Notes under the pieces: generated by a model | Told to the model about the DNA's origin: nothing | Seen by the model: only the letters and a program-made list of their open reading frames with translations | Database searches by the model: none | In this document: positions 10,614 to 22,819 of the stretch, piece after piece | Layout of the letters: every line of letters starts with the position of its first letter | How positions within the stretch are numbered: the first letter of the stretch is position 1 | DNA from: Misgurnus anguillicaudatus | Lineage: Eukaryota > Chordata > Actinopteri > Cypriniformes > Cobitidae | DNA: 64,000 nucleotides | Assembly: GCF_027580225.2 (NCBI RefSeq) | Contig: NC_073358.2 | Span: forward strand, 46,400,001-46,464,000 | Reading direction: 5' to 3' | Made by a program: the position numbers and the translations under genes

Positions 10614-11860
10614 ATGGATTAGTTACAGCAATGGCTAACTCAGGATGGGAACTGTTAAAAACCATAAAGTTGATGTCAGAAAGGTGAAGTCAGTCCTGCT
10701 GTACATCTTGTACCCGGGAATCATCTTTTCAGACAATTTTGGGGAAAATAAGGGAATAATTCCTCGCTCAGACTTTGAATGAACTTCTTTTTATACACAA
10801 GCAAGGCTTTCTGCATTAAATGCAGAAGGACTATTTTATTCTTTCCCTAAAAGACAACGCAAATGGCATAGACCTATGAATGTAAAATCATGTTTGTTCG
10901 AATAGCAGACTTATATCTATTTTGTGCAGACGCATTTACATGTAAATAACCCCTTTATTCGGTACGTATGCATTTAAGTTATGCATATTAGTACTGTGAA
11001 CAAAATAACCCTTGCCTTCTCTCCTGAACCACCACAATTCTGAACAGTTTAATAATCTTGTTTATACCAAAACAATGTTGAATGTATTACACACACCATA
11101 GCTTATATAGCCTTAATATCCAACAGATGAAAAACTAAGATGATCAACATTGATAACACTTTATTCCCATCTTAAATGTAAGATTTATGGATTGCTAAGA
11201 GTCGCTTATTGACGCTTATCTCATAAGCCAGGCATCTTTTCTCCGACGAGGCCACAATCTTCGGAAATATCAAATAGGTGTATTTAGTATATACAGTATA
11301 TTTTCTCCAGACACAATTTCACAGTTGCAAATTTGTTTTCCTGAACTGAGCATTTGTATTGGTTGACTTGTGTTTGTGTATGCGCTTGTGCATCCTTGCA
11401 TACACTATATGCATGCGGTGTGCATCAAGATGTAAAATTGCTTTATTTCTGGATCGTCACCGTTTAAAAAAACCCGGTTAACACCAAACATGCTGAGATA
11501 CTGTTGTTTAGTACAACCGTGCTTAGAGGATTAAGTAAGGAAAAGATGATATGAATTTTGACTTGTGTGTTTTTACTTCAGTGTATGTTTGATGTTATAT
11601 GTGTTTCGGTGAGTCTGACTGTGGTTAATGTACTGTGGTGGCTTATTGTGCACTATATTTGCTTTACACATGATGTTAAGAGCCATTACTGAGAACATGA
11701 GGTGAGACTAGGTGTTACATTTCCAGCACGTGTTTGAGAAAGGTCACATACTGTACCATTTGGTTAATATCGGCAAAGTCCAACAGAGGTCTTGGAAACA
11801 GGCAGTCCAGCACTTTCATGAGACAATTTCACCTGCAAATAAAGTACTATATGTAATTAC
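10614..11860 (+). other. Probable 3' UTR of the receptor gene
   Basis: After the TAG stop there is unique, AT-rich sequence with no recognised repeat until about 11.85 kb, where the first canonical AATAAA appears. Length and composition suit a vertebrate 3' UTR, but no transcript evidence is available here and an earlier non-canonical signal is possible. Confidence 0.5.
11838..11843 (+). terminator. Candidate poly(A) signal AATAAA
   Basis: It is the first AATAAA downstream of the receptor stop codon on the plus strand, about 1.2 kb away. The actual cleavage site is not visible. Confidence 0.45.
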
Positions 11861-11915
11861 ATTCACATTTATGCATTTTGAAGATGCTTTTATCCAACGC
11901 AAATTATAGTGCATT
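11856..11915 (+). repeat. Short widespread teleost repeat motif
   Basis: The stretch around tttatgcattttgaagatgc and ttttatccaacgcaaatta resembles a short module I recall as scattered through many fish genomes, often at the tails of SINE or LINE type repeats. No element boundaries can be set. Confidence 0.35.
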
Positions 11916-12041
11916 TAATCTATAAATATCTTTTGTTGTTATGTGTGTTCCCTGAGATCAAACCTTTGCGTTGCTAATGTGTCTTTTGTAATTACATTAC
12001 GTATATGCAGCTGTCAATCAACTGCACATTCACTGTAACTA

Positions 12042-12264
12042 CACTCTTAAAAATGCTGGGTTATTTTCAACCCAGTGTTGGGTCAAAAAAGGATGAGCAG
12101 TTCGCTGGGTTGTAAATCGCTGGGTTGTTTCAATTCAAAATGCTGGGTTGTTTTAACCTATTGTTCAGTCAAATATAAACACGTTCTGGGTTAATTTCAA
12201 TACAGCTGCTGGGCTCATACCTTTTTTGACCCAACACTGTGTTTAAAATAACCCAGCATTTTTT
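12042..12264. mobile_element. Palindromic MITE (AACCCAGC family), copy 1
   Basis: It begins cactcttaaaaatgctgggt and ends taacccagcattttttt, with further inverted ctgggtt / aacccag pairs inside. A second, better bounded copy lies at 15526-15738. Confidence 0.75.
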
Positions 12265-13535
12265 TGCACTGTAAAATGCACTGCAATTTTCTTAGTATTT
12301 TCAAGCAAAAAAATCTGCCAATGAGGTAAGGAAAAAATCTTGAAAATGTTTCTTAAACACTAAATTCAAGGACAATTCAAGAAAAATTTGCTTACCACAT
12401 TGGCAGATTTTTTTGCTTGTTTTTTGCTTGTGCAAATGCACTTTAATTTGATATTTTAGGTCTTAAAACTAGACTTATTTTCTTGAGTCGTTTTGCTTAT
12501 CAGTAAAAAGGATTTTAATTAAAGAATTTTTAGATATTTTTACTGAAAAAAAGACAAAAATACTAAAAAAAACATTCTTGAAAATTATTTTCAAGAAAAA
12601 AATTTCTTAGTATTTTTGTCGTTTTTAGTAAAAGTATCAAACAATTCTTAAATTACGATGCTTTTTTCTTGATGAGCAAAACGGCCCAAGAAAATAAGTC
12701 TAGTTTTTAGAACTAAAATATCAAATTTAAGTTATTTTGTGCATAAAAGAAGCAAAAAAATCTGCCAATGGGGTAAGCAAATTTTTCTTGAATTTAGTGT
12801 TTAAGAAAAATGTTCAAGATTTTTTTTGCTTACCCCATTGGCAGATGTTTTGCTTGTTTTATGCACAAATGCACTTAAATTTGATATTTTAGGTCTAAAA
12901 ACTAGACTTATTTTCTTGGGTCATTTTGCTTATAAAGAAAAGGCATTTTAATTTAAGAATTTTTAGATATTTTACTGAAAACAAGACAAAAATACTAAGA
13001 ATTTTTTTCTTGAAAATAATATTTTGCAGTGTGTGTTAAAATAACCCAGCATCTTTTGCACTGCAAAATTTATTTTCAAGGAAAAAAATGTTTTGGTATT
13101 TTTGTCTTGTTTTTAGTAAAATATCAAAAAATTCTTAAATTAAGATGCTTTTTCTTGATGAGCAAAATGACCCAAGAAAATAAGTCTAGTTAATAGACCT
13201 AAAATATCAAATTTAAGTAATTTTGTGCATAAAACAAGCAAAAAAAAATCTGCCAGTGGGTTCAGCAAATTTTTCTTGAATTTAGTGTTTAAGAAGAATG
13301 TTCAAGATTGTTTTTTGTTTTTTTGCTTACCCCATTGGCAGATGTTTTGCTTGTTTTATGCACAAAATTACTTAAATTTGATATTTTTGGTCTAAAAACT
13401 AGACTTATTTTCTTGGGTCGTTTTGTTCATCAAGAAAAAGCATCTTATTTTAAGAATTTTTAGATATTTTTACTGAAAACAAGACAAAAATACTAAGAAT
13501 TTTTTTCTTGAAATCATTTTTTGCAGTGTGTGAAC
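12265..13535. repeat. Array of three CACTGCAAAAA palindromic MITEs
   Basis: Three head-to-tail copies of the palindrome seen at 5.16 kb, each with a central pair of aaatctgccaatggggtaag and its complement, and ctagacttattttcttg on both arms. Approximate units are 12265-12575, 12575-13035 and 13050-13535. Between units 2 and 3 the tail of the neighbouring AACCCAGC MITE (aaaataacccagcat) is repeated at about 13033-13048. That suggests the last unit arose by duplication of a segment including the junction. Confidence 0.8.
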
Positions 13536-13598
13536 TCTCTTGAAAATGTATCTAATGGGTCACTAAACACTCAACATAAGGGTGCCATTAGTCTTTAA

Positions 13599-13806
13599 AG
13601 GGATAGTTTACACAAAAAAAGAAAATTCTGTCATCTTTTATTCACCTTCAAGTTGTTACAAACCTGTATGCTTGTTTTGTTCTGCTGAACACAAAGGAAG
13701 ATATTTTGATCAATGTCTGAAGCACCATTGACTTCCTAAGCATTTTTATTCCCACAATAGAAGTCAATGGTGCTTCAAAACTGCTTAATTATGAACATTG
13801 CTCAAA
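13599..13806. mobile_element. TTAA MITE (GGGATAGTTCAC family), right end lost
   Basis: TTAA at 13595-13598 precedes agggatagtttacac, then ctgctgaacacaaaggaaga and a central palindrome around attgacttcctaagc / agaagtcaatggtgcttca. The second arm fades after about 13806 without a closing end. Confidence 0.7.
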
Positions 13807-15079
13807 ATGACATGAAACGATAATACTGTTACAGTATTTATTTCCATGCAATGTCTCCGTGTGCCCTGTACTGTGTGACATGTCCTTGAGGTTTTCTTCC
13901 GGGGAACATTGAATGTGCATGTCAGGGACTGACAGCTCCATCTCAGAAATCCATTATGTCAATCTTTTTTAACTTGTTGGGTTCACCTTGGGCCTTTAGG
14001 ACCTTAACAGCTTTTATTGATTTTAAAATACTAGAAAACAGAGATAAACTGCAGAAGGTCTAAATTGCTTTTAGACAATTTTCAGTTTTTTGAGATTTAA
14101 GTTATTAAGAACTTAGATGAAGCAATGTGACACAGCAATTTATTTATACACCAACACTACACGATTAGCACCATAGAGCGCTATATGACATATTTTAAGT
14201 TAGCGAGACACTGGTTCCCTCGCTAAAAAGCCCACTGTCCTAAACGTTTGTTAGCCAGTGTCCCGCTACTTTTTGGGGTTGGCCTACAAAAATACGCCAT
14301 CCCTTGCGGCACTCAATAGCATATCTAAATATTAAAACCTTTATATATTTGAGTTGCAAAAAGTTTTGAATTGCAGCTTTTCTGCCAGCACAAGACCTAC
14401 TACACGCTGTTATGTCAAACAGTTTATCAGTGGCTCACCAGCCCACAAAAAGTTTCCTAATGACCAATTAAACAGTAAATCATGCCAAACAAAACCCCCA
14501 ATGATATCAAACGGTGCATGAAATATTTGTAACATCTTGTTCTTGCTTTGATTCGGATGCTTTGATTTCTCCATTAAGTTAGTTTCGACCCCTCCAGGCA
14601 TCTCTTCCCTTCAAGTTATGTTTGCAGAACAGCCCATGGATTATATCACAATTTTATTATCAAAACATTATTATGCTCTTCTGGTCTCGGAGTAGGACAT
14701 TTTATATTTCCATATTGGCACTTAATACAGATTCCCCATGACAAAATCATTTAATATAAATTACCATATGAATAACCAAAAATATTGGCGAAATGAAAGT
14801 CTACCATCTCTAATGATCGAAAAAGAACACGGAGCCCCTGCGTAATGAGTATTTGTATCGTCTAATATCAAATCAGCCTTCCTTTAACTATAGCAAACAC
14901 TGCAGCTGCACTTGAATGAAAAGAGAGGATTATCTTCTAGTTTCTTACACCATTGTTTTGGCTTTATATGCAACTCAGATGACTCATTTTGAAGACTAAC
15001 CACTGTGTTTTACTGTGATGCTTAGTACATTAGGTACTAAAATTTAAACTTATTTTGAGTGAGTCACCATACTCACCCT
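13807..15079. other. Unassigned sequence, no gene seen
   Basis: No long reading frame, splice-flanked exon or repeat terminus was recognised on either strand. The part at about 14640-14950 is AT-rich but of mixed composition without internal repeats, so it could be host unique sequence. Confidence 0.4.
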
Positions 15080-15525
15080 TTAAGGGATAGTTCACCCAAA
15101 AATGAAATGATTTATCAAGTCATTCTTGATGATTATATTTTTTCAGATGCAAACAATAAGAGTTATATTATAAAATGCTCCAAGCTTTATAATGAAAGCA
15201 AATGATGCTTTTGAATTGAGTGCCAAAAAGTTAATAAAGGCCTTCTGAGGGCAATCGGTGCAAATAAATATCAATATTAAAAACATCACAAACTAAAATA
15301 ACTAGCTTCCGGTAATGATCAATGCATCCTACGTCATACACTGGAAACACATTCTCTCGTGAACACACATTGGTCGTTACCTGAACAGGACATTTTCTAA
15401 TATAACTCAGATTGTGTTTGTTTGAAAAATAAAATTTGATAATATAATTTTATACCGTTGTGCTCAAAATTATTCATACCCAGGCCAATTTTTTATTTTG
15501 GTGAATTTGGTGAATGGGCAAAGAC

Positions 15526-15738
15526 TGCACTCTAAAAATGTCTGGGTTATTTTTGACCCATAATGGGTAAATATTGGACAGAGCACACCGCTGGGTTAAA
15601 ATTGACCCAATGCTGGGTTATTATACCCCATGGTTGCAAAAAAACAACCCAACATTGTGTCATTTTTAGCCCAGCATGTGTTCTGTCCAATATTTGCCCA
15701 TTATGGGTCAAAAATGGCCCAGCCATTTTTAGAGTGCA
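15526..15738. mobile_element. Palindromic MITE (AACCCAGC family), copy 2
   Basis: The ends are tgcactctaaaaatg and catttttagagtgca. The internal arms pair gacccataatgggtaaatat with its complement and share gttctgtccaatatttgccc. It sits just inside the left end of the Tc1-like relic. Confidence 0.85.
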
Positions 15739-15809
15739 TACGACATTGTGTTAGTGATGATATTAATGAAAAAAATTAGCTATTTTTTTCTTTTTATTTA
15801 CATTTTATT

Positions 15810-16838
15810 CAAGGCTTTGAACCGGTTCACGGAACAAAAACGAAAAATAGAAACTTTTGATGTTTTGCAAGGAACAGAAACAAAACCTGAAACTTTCAAA
15901 AAATATATGTTCCGGAACAGAATCATTAATTTAATATAATGGTAACCGGTTAATACCGTTATTTTTTCACTCTTTGACAAGATTTCTGTGCAATATGACT
16001 CGGTGAAGTTCACTTCCGATCATCATTGAAATGAGAAGCAATATTAACACTTGAGTTATTTTTTAAAAATTAACCACAAAAAGGCACTAAAGTGTCGCAC
16101 TTGCGGTTGTATGTGTCTGGTCCAACTCCAATCAAACGTGATTCTCCCTATGCCCTTCAAAGATAAGAACCCTTGATGTATAAACTTGAGAGAGAGAGTT
16201 GCGCTACTGTGTCTCATACATTTGGAAAATAAAGCACTGAAAAACAACGTAATTTTTACTTTATGTGGAGCGACTGTTTATCTTCTTCCCAATGCGCCGT
16301 TTGGAATTCGTCCTCCATCTGTCTGTGTGCACGTGTTTAAGTGCACTCAAAAGTGCCTACATGGAGCGACGCATTTCATAAAGCAAGCGAACAATCTTTC
16401 TGTTCTTGACAGGACACATACAAACAAAGTGATTTCGAAATAACACAGTATTATTTTTCTAATAAAAACATTTGTTTAAGTTGTTTGAAAAATAAACGAC
16501 ATGGCAAAAATTGTCCTCGTCTTAAATCATGTATAATGTTGAAACAAATGTAGGCATGTCAGAATTACAGTTATGTCGTTTACATAATGTAGCCTTTTTT
16601 TAATGTTTGATGACAAGATAGAGAAAATTATGTAGATTAATAATTTAAGTTTAATGTCCTAATGATCAGCCTACTTTTTTGTATGTCCCACAGCTGAGAT
16701 GGAACATTATTAACCGCTTCGAGAACTTTATTTTTTGTTCTAACCAGTTCAGGAACGTCAACCGAAAACCAAAAACGTTAAAATACTGTTTCTGTTTGGA
16801 ACGAACCAATTGGGAAAACAATCTGGTTCAAAGCCCTG
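15810..16838. mobile_element. hAT-type element, 1029 bp, with 8-bp TSD
   Basis: It starts caaggctttgaaccggttc and ends tctggttcaaagccctg. Both sides carry attttatt (15802-15809 and 16839-16846). The termini are typical hAT CA(A/G)GG ends. Short frames inside do not resemble a transposase, so it is taken as non-autonomous. Confidence 0.9.
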
Positions 16839-17012
16839 ATTTTATTTATTTATATTTTTATGTTGACAAAATGTTGCATGTCCAAAATTATTACTTCCCC
16901 AGATCTTATTGCAAAATCTTGTGCACTATTTTTTTATGCTCCTGTTAACTTTTTACTTTTTTCAGAACAGTCGATACACCCCTTTGCTAGTCAGTTTCTG
17001 ACCCATTGCAAG

Positions 17013-17830
17013 TCATGGGTAAAACCAAGGAGTTTATTGAGGACCTTCCGTTGTGCATGGATGCTCAAAGGCTACCAAGGTATTCCAAATTAGCAAGTAC
17101 TTTGTTTTCAAGGATCATTGGCCAAAGAGTTATTAAAAACTTCTAAGAGTTTCACACTGTAAAGTGACCTCTGCACTGGCAAGACAGGTAGAGCAGGAAG
17201 CTAAAAAGAATCCAAGGATCACAAGCAAAGCCATCCTGAATAATTTAAGTAATGCTGGGAACAACTTTTCAAGGCAGAGACTCCAGCAGACACACAAGAC
17301 TGCCATCCATGCACACCGACCAAGGAGGACTCCGCCTCTTCAAGACAAGCACATAGAAAAGCTTGTCTAGCCTTTGCAAAAGCTCACCTGGACAAGGAAG
17401 AAGCCTTTTGTGATCGATTGTATGATCTGACAAGACTAAATTGAGTTGTTTGGACAGAAGGATCTGGCTTTCGTTTGGAGAAAAAAGGGGAATCAAACCC
17501 AAGAACACCATTCCCACGGTCAAGCATGATGGTGGGAACATAATGCTTTGGGTTTTTTTCAGCCAATGGGCAAGACAACCTTGCAAAAGTAAATGGCATC
17601 ATGAAAAAAGAAGACATTACATTAAGATTCTGGAGCAAAACAGCAGACAGTGTGCAAAAAAACGACCTTTCAACAAGATAGCACCCAGCAAAATTGCTCA
17701 AGAAATGGTTGGCAGAAGAACAATATTAACGTTTTGGAGTGGCCAAGCCAAAGTCCAGACATATGGTGAAATTTGAAGACAAAAGTGATGGCAAGGAAGC
17801 CTTCCAACCTCAACCCAAAATATCCCATTG
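17013..17830 (+). pseudogene. Tc1-like transposase relic
   Basis: Translated in pieces, the region follows a Tc1-type transposase. It opens with an ATG-Gly-Lys-Thr-Lys-Glu start near 17016, continues through a stretch with VEQEAKKNPRITSKAIL (about 17185-17237) and QRLQQTHKTAIHAHRPRR (about 17280-17333), and then a frame with FSQWARQP and later pieces. In an active protein this would bind the inverted repeats and cut and rejoin DNA with a DDE triad. Here frame changes and stops break it repeatedly and no complete triad is readable, so it is dead. The right terminal repeat follows at 18.1 kb. Confidence 0.75.
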
Positions 17831-18253
17831 GAAGTGTGCAAAAAAAAAAAACTTTTATAAATGTGTCAACAATTATAAAACCATTTAACAGCTGTCATGA
17901 AAAGTAAAGGCTTCCCCACTGATTATTGAGAAAGATATGAATAATTTCTGACATGGGACATTTTTTCAAAATGTAAATAACAGAAAAAATAGCTACTATT
18001 ATTTTTATTATTGTGTCTTACAGTCTATGCCCACATTCTTGTGTCATTTCAGCCAGTTCCATGCCAATTTGTCAAATAAAAATTCTATATAATTAAAAAA
18101 ATGGTTTGGGTATGAATCCTTTTGAGAACTGTGCATCAAGGATGGCTTGAGGGTTAGTAAATCATGGCATAATTTTCATTTTTCAGTGAGCTATTACTTT
18201 AAAGGCAGTTCTTTTAATAGACTGATCATCTTTTAAAGGTCTGCAATGATTAA

Positions 18254-18582
18254 AGGACAAGTTCGGTATTTTACACTTAAAGCCCTGTTTTCAGATTGTT
18301 TATGGTATTTTGCGTATTTTGCAGCGATTTTTGTGTGAGCATATCAGTGAACACCCCTGACCACTCGGTGAGTTTCACGTCTTTGTAAACGAAAGTTTAA
18401 TGCATTTTAGGAAGGATTGTTCCAGTGCACCATTAAACCCATTGTAAAGGTGGGAGGTGAAACACAAACACGCGAAAATTCTCGGGGCAGCCGCATATGT
18501 CGAAATTTCAGTCAAAATCGTTCTATTTCATCATAAACAATCTGAAAACAGGGCTTTAAGTGTAAAATACCGAACTTGTCCT
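18254..18582. mobile_element. TTAA MITE with more than 50-bp perfect inverted ends
   Basis: TTAA at 18250-18253 and 18583-18586 flank an element beginning aggacaagttcggtatttta. The right end is its exact complement for over 50 bases, through ccctgttttcagattgttta. The interior of about 220 bp is GC-richer and non-coding. The perfect ends suggest this copy is younger than most others here. Confidence 0.9.
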
Positions 18583-18586
18583 TTAA

Positions 18587-20955
18587 GACTTGTAAGCATC
18601 AGCAACTTTAATAATAAAGATGTCTGTTGTTTCTGTTTGATGTCTTTTGTGCAAGGAATTAACAAAAAATTTTATTTGTTACACCACCTAGAAGTATTTA
18701 TTTAAAAAACCCAATTTCCAATTCCACGAGTAGCAATTTTTTTTTCTAAAAGCCTACCTTTATTTCTTTGTACTCTGAAGAGCGAACAATGCTTCAGATA
18801 CAGTTTTTACAAACTTGCTGAGCTACATTCGTATGCGTTCATGCTAAGTCCTTGAACAAGATTGAATGTTAAAAGTAGGCGTACGTGACCAAACAATTCA
18901 GATATTAAAAGTTGCAAAATAGCATTGGAGCCGTCAATCCTAAGGATTTGGGCACAATGTGAGAAATGTAACAAAAGGAATTGTGACAAAGGAACTGTTA
19001 CTTGGTCTACACGAAAGTGCTCATCATTCCATCAAAATAGTCCATGCTAATGTAAAAACTCGGCAAATGTTGTTGATGTTGTTTACTAGTAGCTTGTGAC
19101 TAATCTGCCTGATGTTGTCCTGTTGTAAGACTTGAACATTGTCTTGTGGATTTGCATTTAGTTTTGTAAGGTTTGACCAAACTGTGAAATGATTTGTGAT
19201 ACTGTTTACAGGAAATAGTTTTTGTGGTCTTAGTGTTTAAACTGGTGTTGTGCAGCAGGGTGAAAAATCTGCATTAAAAGCACTAATGTACTAGTAATGA
19301 AGTCTGCTTGCTATACCCTATACAAATCTCATTTTACAATCGTTACATTTATTTAATTTAATGTATTTTTAATTTGTTTAAAATACTCAATTTCAACTCA
19401 AATCGATCACGTGATGGTAATACGTCTTACTTTACAAGATGGCTTATTTGTATGAATTCGTACGATCTCATTAGTATGTTTAAGTACATTCTTGCTTTTA
19501 TCTTCCCAGTCACGTTGAGGTTATGGGTGGATAATCGTATGCTTGTGTATAATTCAAACCATTTGAATTCATAAGAAATAGTCACCATGTAAAACAGGTA
19601 CGTTTACAGGTTTAATTTTTTTCTTATTAATGTTCTGTTTGTAAATCTGGTATTTGCCACAACTGTAGTATTTTCTCTCATTACCTGGTAATGAAACCAA
19701 CAGTGCAGTTATCTTGTAATGGAGTTATTAAAACATTCAAGTCTTAAATTGCTATTTGTACATTGTTGCTTTTGCCCCGTGGCTTTGAAAATAAAGATGA
19801 GCATTTTGTCTCGTAAACATGTGTAATTCATTTTTTGTTTACATGAAAATACTAATCAAAATGTTTGTGTTTATGACAGCAAGAATATAAAGGAAGAAAT
19901 ATTTTATAGTACTTAGAAAAGCGCATGGCCCATTGCTCTACAGCACACACCATATTATTTGAACTTTCTTCAATTTTTAACATTTTTTATCTCATTTGGA
20001 GAAATTCAAAAGCTAAATGCTACGGTAATACAATAGTAAATTACTTTCTCTTTAGTCTGCGGTTCACAATTATCTAGTCAAAAATAAAGCCATTTCACGT
20101 CTTACTGAACTATCACAAGTAGTAAAACTGAAGCTGTGAACAAAATGAATAACACATTTAATCACCAAAGACACCTGCAACAATGGACCTTTAAATAGGT
20201 ACGGTTTTAGGCACAATGAGCGAAAACAGAAAAATATTTATCTTGAAATCTATAAAAAATAATTGCCAATGTGCAAAAAAGAAAGACAAAAACAGAAAAA
20301 ACAGGATCCATACACGACAGGATACTCGGATCAATTGCCTTTCTCAAACCTCTGAGGCCTTTTTTTCCATTCCATTCTTATTAATATCTAATGTTAATTT
20401 GCTTTTCAAGAAGAAATATTTTAAATTGACGTAAACAGAAGACATTTATATGCTAATGTACAGCTCCCCCGAACAATGAACAATTATGAAAATGTGAGCC
20501 TGTGGCTATATACACTTCCTGTTTGCTACACTACGAGACATATAGACATAACACTTTATTAAATCTTATACTATCCCATGAAATCTCAGTGAATCACATA
20601 CAAATGTCAGATATACTACTAAAAAGCCATCCTGTCTCACTGTTAATACATAGTATTTATACGTAACTTTCAAAAACACAAAATATATTTTTTGTACGTT
20701 TAAATAGATGCTAAAGCATACAATTTGCAATCGTATAGCATTACGTGTTTTCAACTACGAAACGTAAAACATTTACATTTTTTTTACCATAAAATTTCCC
20801 ATTTTATCAGTAATATTACCACCCTACCCCAAACCATTTTTATACCAAAAATAAAATATAAAATGTATTATTTTTATATTTTACAACAGAATAGACAGAA
20901 ATGTGTAGGAAAGTATTTGCAATTAAAAGATATTTTAAGCCGCTAATACATTCCT
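18587..20955. other. Unassigned AT-rich sequence, no gene seen
   Basis: No exon or bounded repeat could be supported. An AATAAA at about 19790 follows a mixed-composition stretch but has no coding sequence before it. Part of 20.58-20.95 kb has the low-complexity look of a worn interspersed repeat. Confidence 0.4.
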
Positions 20956-20959
20956 ACCC

Positions 20960-21420
20960 AAAACAGTTTATTAGAAAAAATATACTTTAAAAAGTGTACT
21001 AAATATATTTTTTTATATTTTCTACTATTTTCATCAAATCCAAGTATAGTTAAGTGTATTCAATTATGTATTAACTTCAACTTAACATTATTTGACTACA
21101 CTTCAAGTGTAAATACTAAAATGGAACAACTTTTTTTAAACTTCAAGTGCACTAAAATACACTACTGAAAATCAAGATTCGTGAGCAATTAAGCACACTT
21201 ACAGTACAGTACTTACATTGTTTTGCCATTCTTATGGAAATACAGTTAAAAGGCATTGCAGCGCAAATTATAGTTGTGTTTAAGTACATTTTGTGCATAC
21301 ACTAAAAGTATACTTTTAAAAAGTACATATTAAATACTCTTTAAATAAAGCACAACAAGTATAAGCATACTTCTTTTATGCACTTTAATCATATTTCTAA
21401 GTATACTATTTTTTTACCTG
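20960..21420. repeat. Dispersed repeat rich in TATACTTTAAA-type motifs
   Basis: The right part (gtgtttaagtacattttgtg, cacactaaa, taaatactctttaaataaag) is shared collinearly with 58.42-58.60 kb. The left part is rich in inverted taagtatac / gtatactta words. It is likely a palindromic MITE; ends were not fixed. Confidence 0.55.
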
Positions 21421-22289
21421 GGGTGTCATCAAGTTTCTTTAGGCTCAATGTTTAAATTTAAAATTATAATGAACGCGAGATCAAGATCATTGCATAAAGG
21501 GCTGAATTTGGATCTGTTCCTCACAATGGTATGAATTTTAAAGATGTGAATTACAGGGAATGAATAAAATTAACATCTTTTGTGAATTTATGTTGTGTTT
21601 TGGAGTAATCATTGTTGCAGAAAACACCTTTTGTTTGTCATGCGAAACAAACGGTTGAATGATTAAAGAAGTGCTATTTGAAGGTTTTAAAGTCTTCTTT
21701 ATTATTATGTAATTCTCTAAAAGTCATGAACATTTTATTTATGAAGATCACGTTGGAAATGCAGATGCAGGTCATTCAATTCTGTGTTCTTAACCTTAAG
21801 ATCCCTAAGTGTATTAAAAGTTTGTAGAAGAAAAAGTTTTTTAAGCTCCTTTATACAGGTAGCATCTCAATTTTGCCCTCATGTATTTTAAAGAAGAACG
21901 CTTGTAATTTCTACTGGGAATCTTTTTTGCAAAGAAACTCAGCCAGCATTCAAATCAATAATAATTTTCACAAATTATTACAGCTTTGCAAAACCTTAGT
22001 GCTCAACGTCGAAAAAATAAATAGTCTGCTTAAAAGCATTTAAAATAACAAAATAATGCAAACCACTATGGTGTACCCACTCATGGTTATAATAATAGAG
22101 ACAAACAGATGTCAAATAATTAGGATCAAGCCAGTAAAACCCATTCATTGTCACAACTCACAAGACAAAACTTTTTCAATAAATACATGCATCAGCTCAG
22201 AACAGTGTATTAGCCATTTTCAACAGAAACATTCCAGCAATGTTTTGTACTTTTGTATGAAAATATGATAATTTTCCGTCTGGTGCAAG
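21421..22289. other. Unassigned AT-rich sequence
   Basis: Neither strand shows a convincing reading frame or repeat boundary. Confidence 0.4.
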
Positions 22290-22814
22290 CACTTTTAGCA
22301 TAGCTTACCACAATCCATTGAATCTGATTAGACCATTAGCATCGAACTAAAAAATAACCATGGACGAACACTTGAAGGTGTGCGGTGGGCGGAGCTGAAG
22401 AGTTACGAGTATGCGCTGCTTTGGAAACTACTTTTGGATTCACAGATGACATACAGAAGATGAAAATCAAACTTAAAAAAACTTTTTTTAAATAACCAGC
22501 CTAACATTATACATATGATCCAGAATGGACGAACAGGAACAACAGCAGCAACGATTACAGCAGGACGCGCTCACTTGATGTACAGGGCGGGCGTGCTTTT
22601 CTGGAATATGAGAAAGGAAAATGGGGTCAACCAGTCGTAACGAATACCCCATTCGAAAAAAAAATCCCAAAAAGGAGGCATGAGTTTGGCTCAGAAATAT
22701 TCTGTTACAAGCTCAAATGCTTTTTTGACACTTTGCTTATGTTTAGCATGAGGGTCACAACTCTTAAACTGTGTTAATAAGTCAGAATGCATGTAATAGC
22801 ATTAAACCACCTCT
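22290..22814 (-). mobile_element. TTAA element copy, internally shortened, plus a fragment
   Basis: From about 22368 (gtgcggtgggcggagctgaa) to tgcattaaaccacctcttt with TTAA at 22815-22818, this is the reverse complement of the longer copy at 30.44-31.46 kb, with a large internal deletion. The 70 bases before it (cttttagcatagcttaccac onward) are a fragment of the TTAA family at 41.3 and 55.5 kb. Confidence 0.75.
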
Positions 22815-22819
22815 TTAAG

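Larger units (their letters stand above)
15453..18135 (+). mobile_element. Tc1/mariner-like element, interrupted twice
   Basis: The left end near 15455 reads gttgtgctcaaaattattca. The right end, read on the opposite strand, reads cacagttctcaaaaggattc, and both continue into cataccc. The body is split by a 213-bp MITE and a 1029-bp hAT element; what remains is about 1.4 kb, a normal size for a Tc1 element. Boundaries are good to about 3 bp; the TA target is not clean at the right. Confidence 0.75.
15084..18198. mobile_element. TTAA element, host of a nested insertion cluster
   Basis: TTAA at 15080-15083 and gggatagttcacccaaaaat open the element. ttcagtgagctattact with TTAA at 18199-18202 closes it. 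Its own sequence is about 15084-15452 and 18136-18198 and includes a piece (gttaataaaggccttctgag) shared with 32.15 kb. The 2.7 kb between is a Tc1-like relic with its own insertions. Confidence 0.65.
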
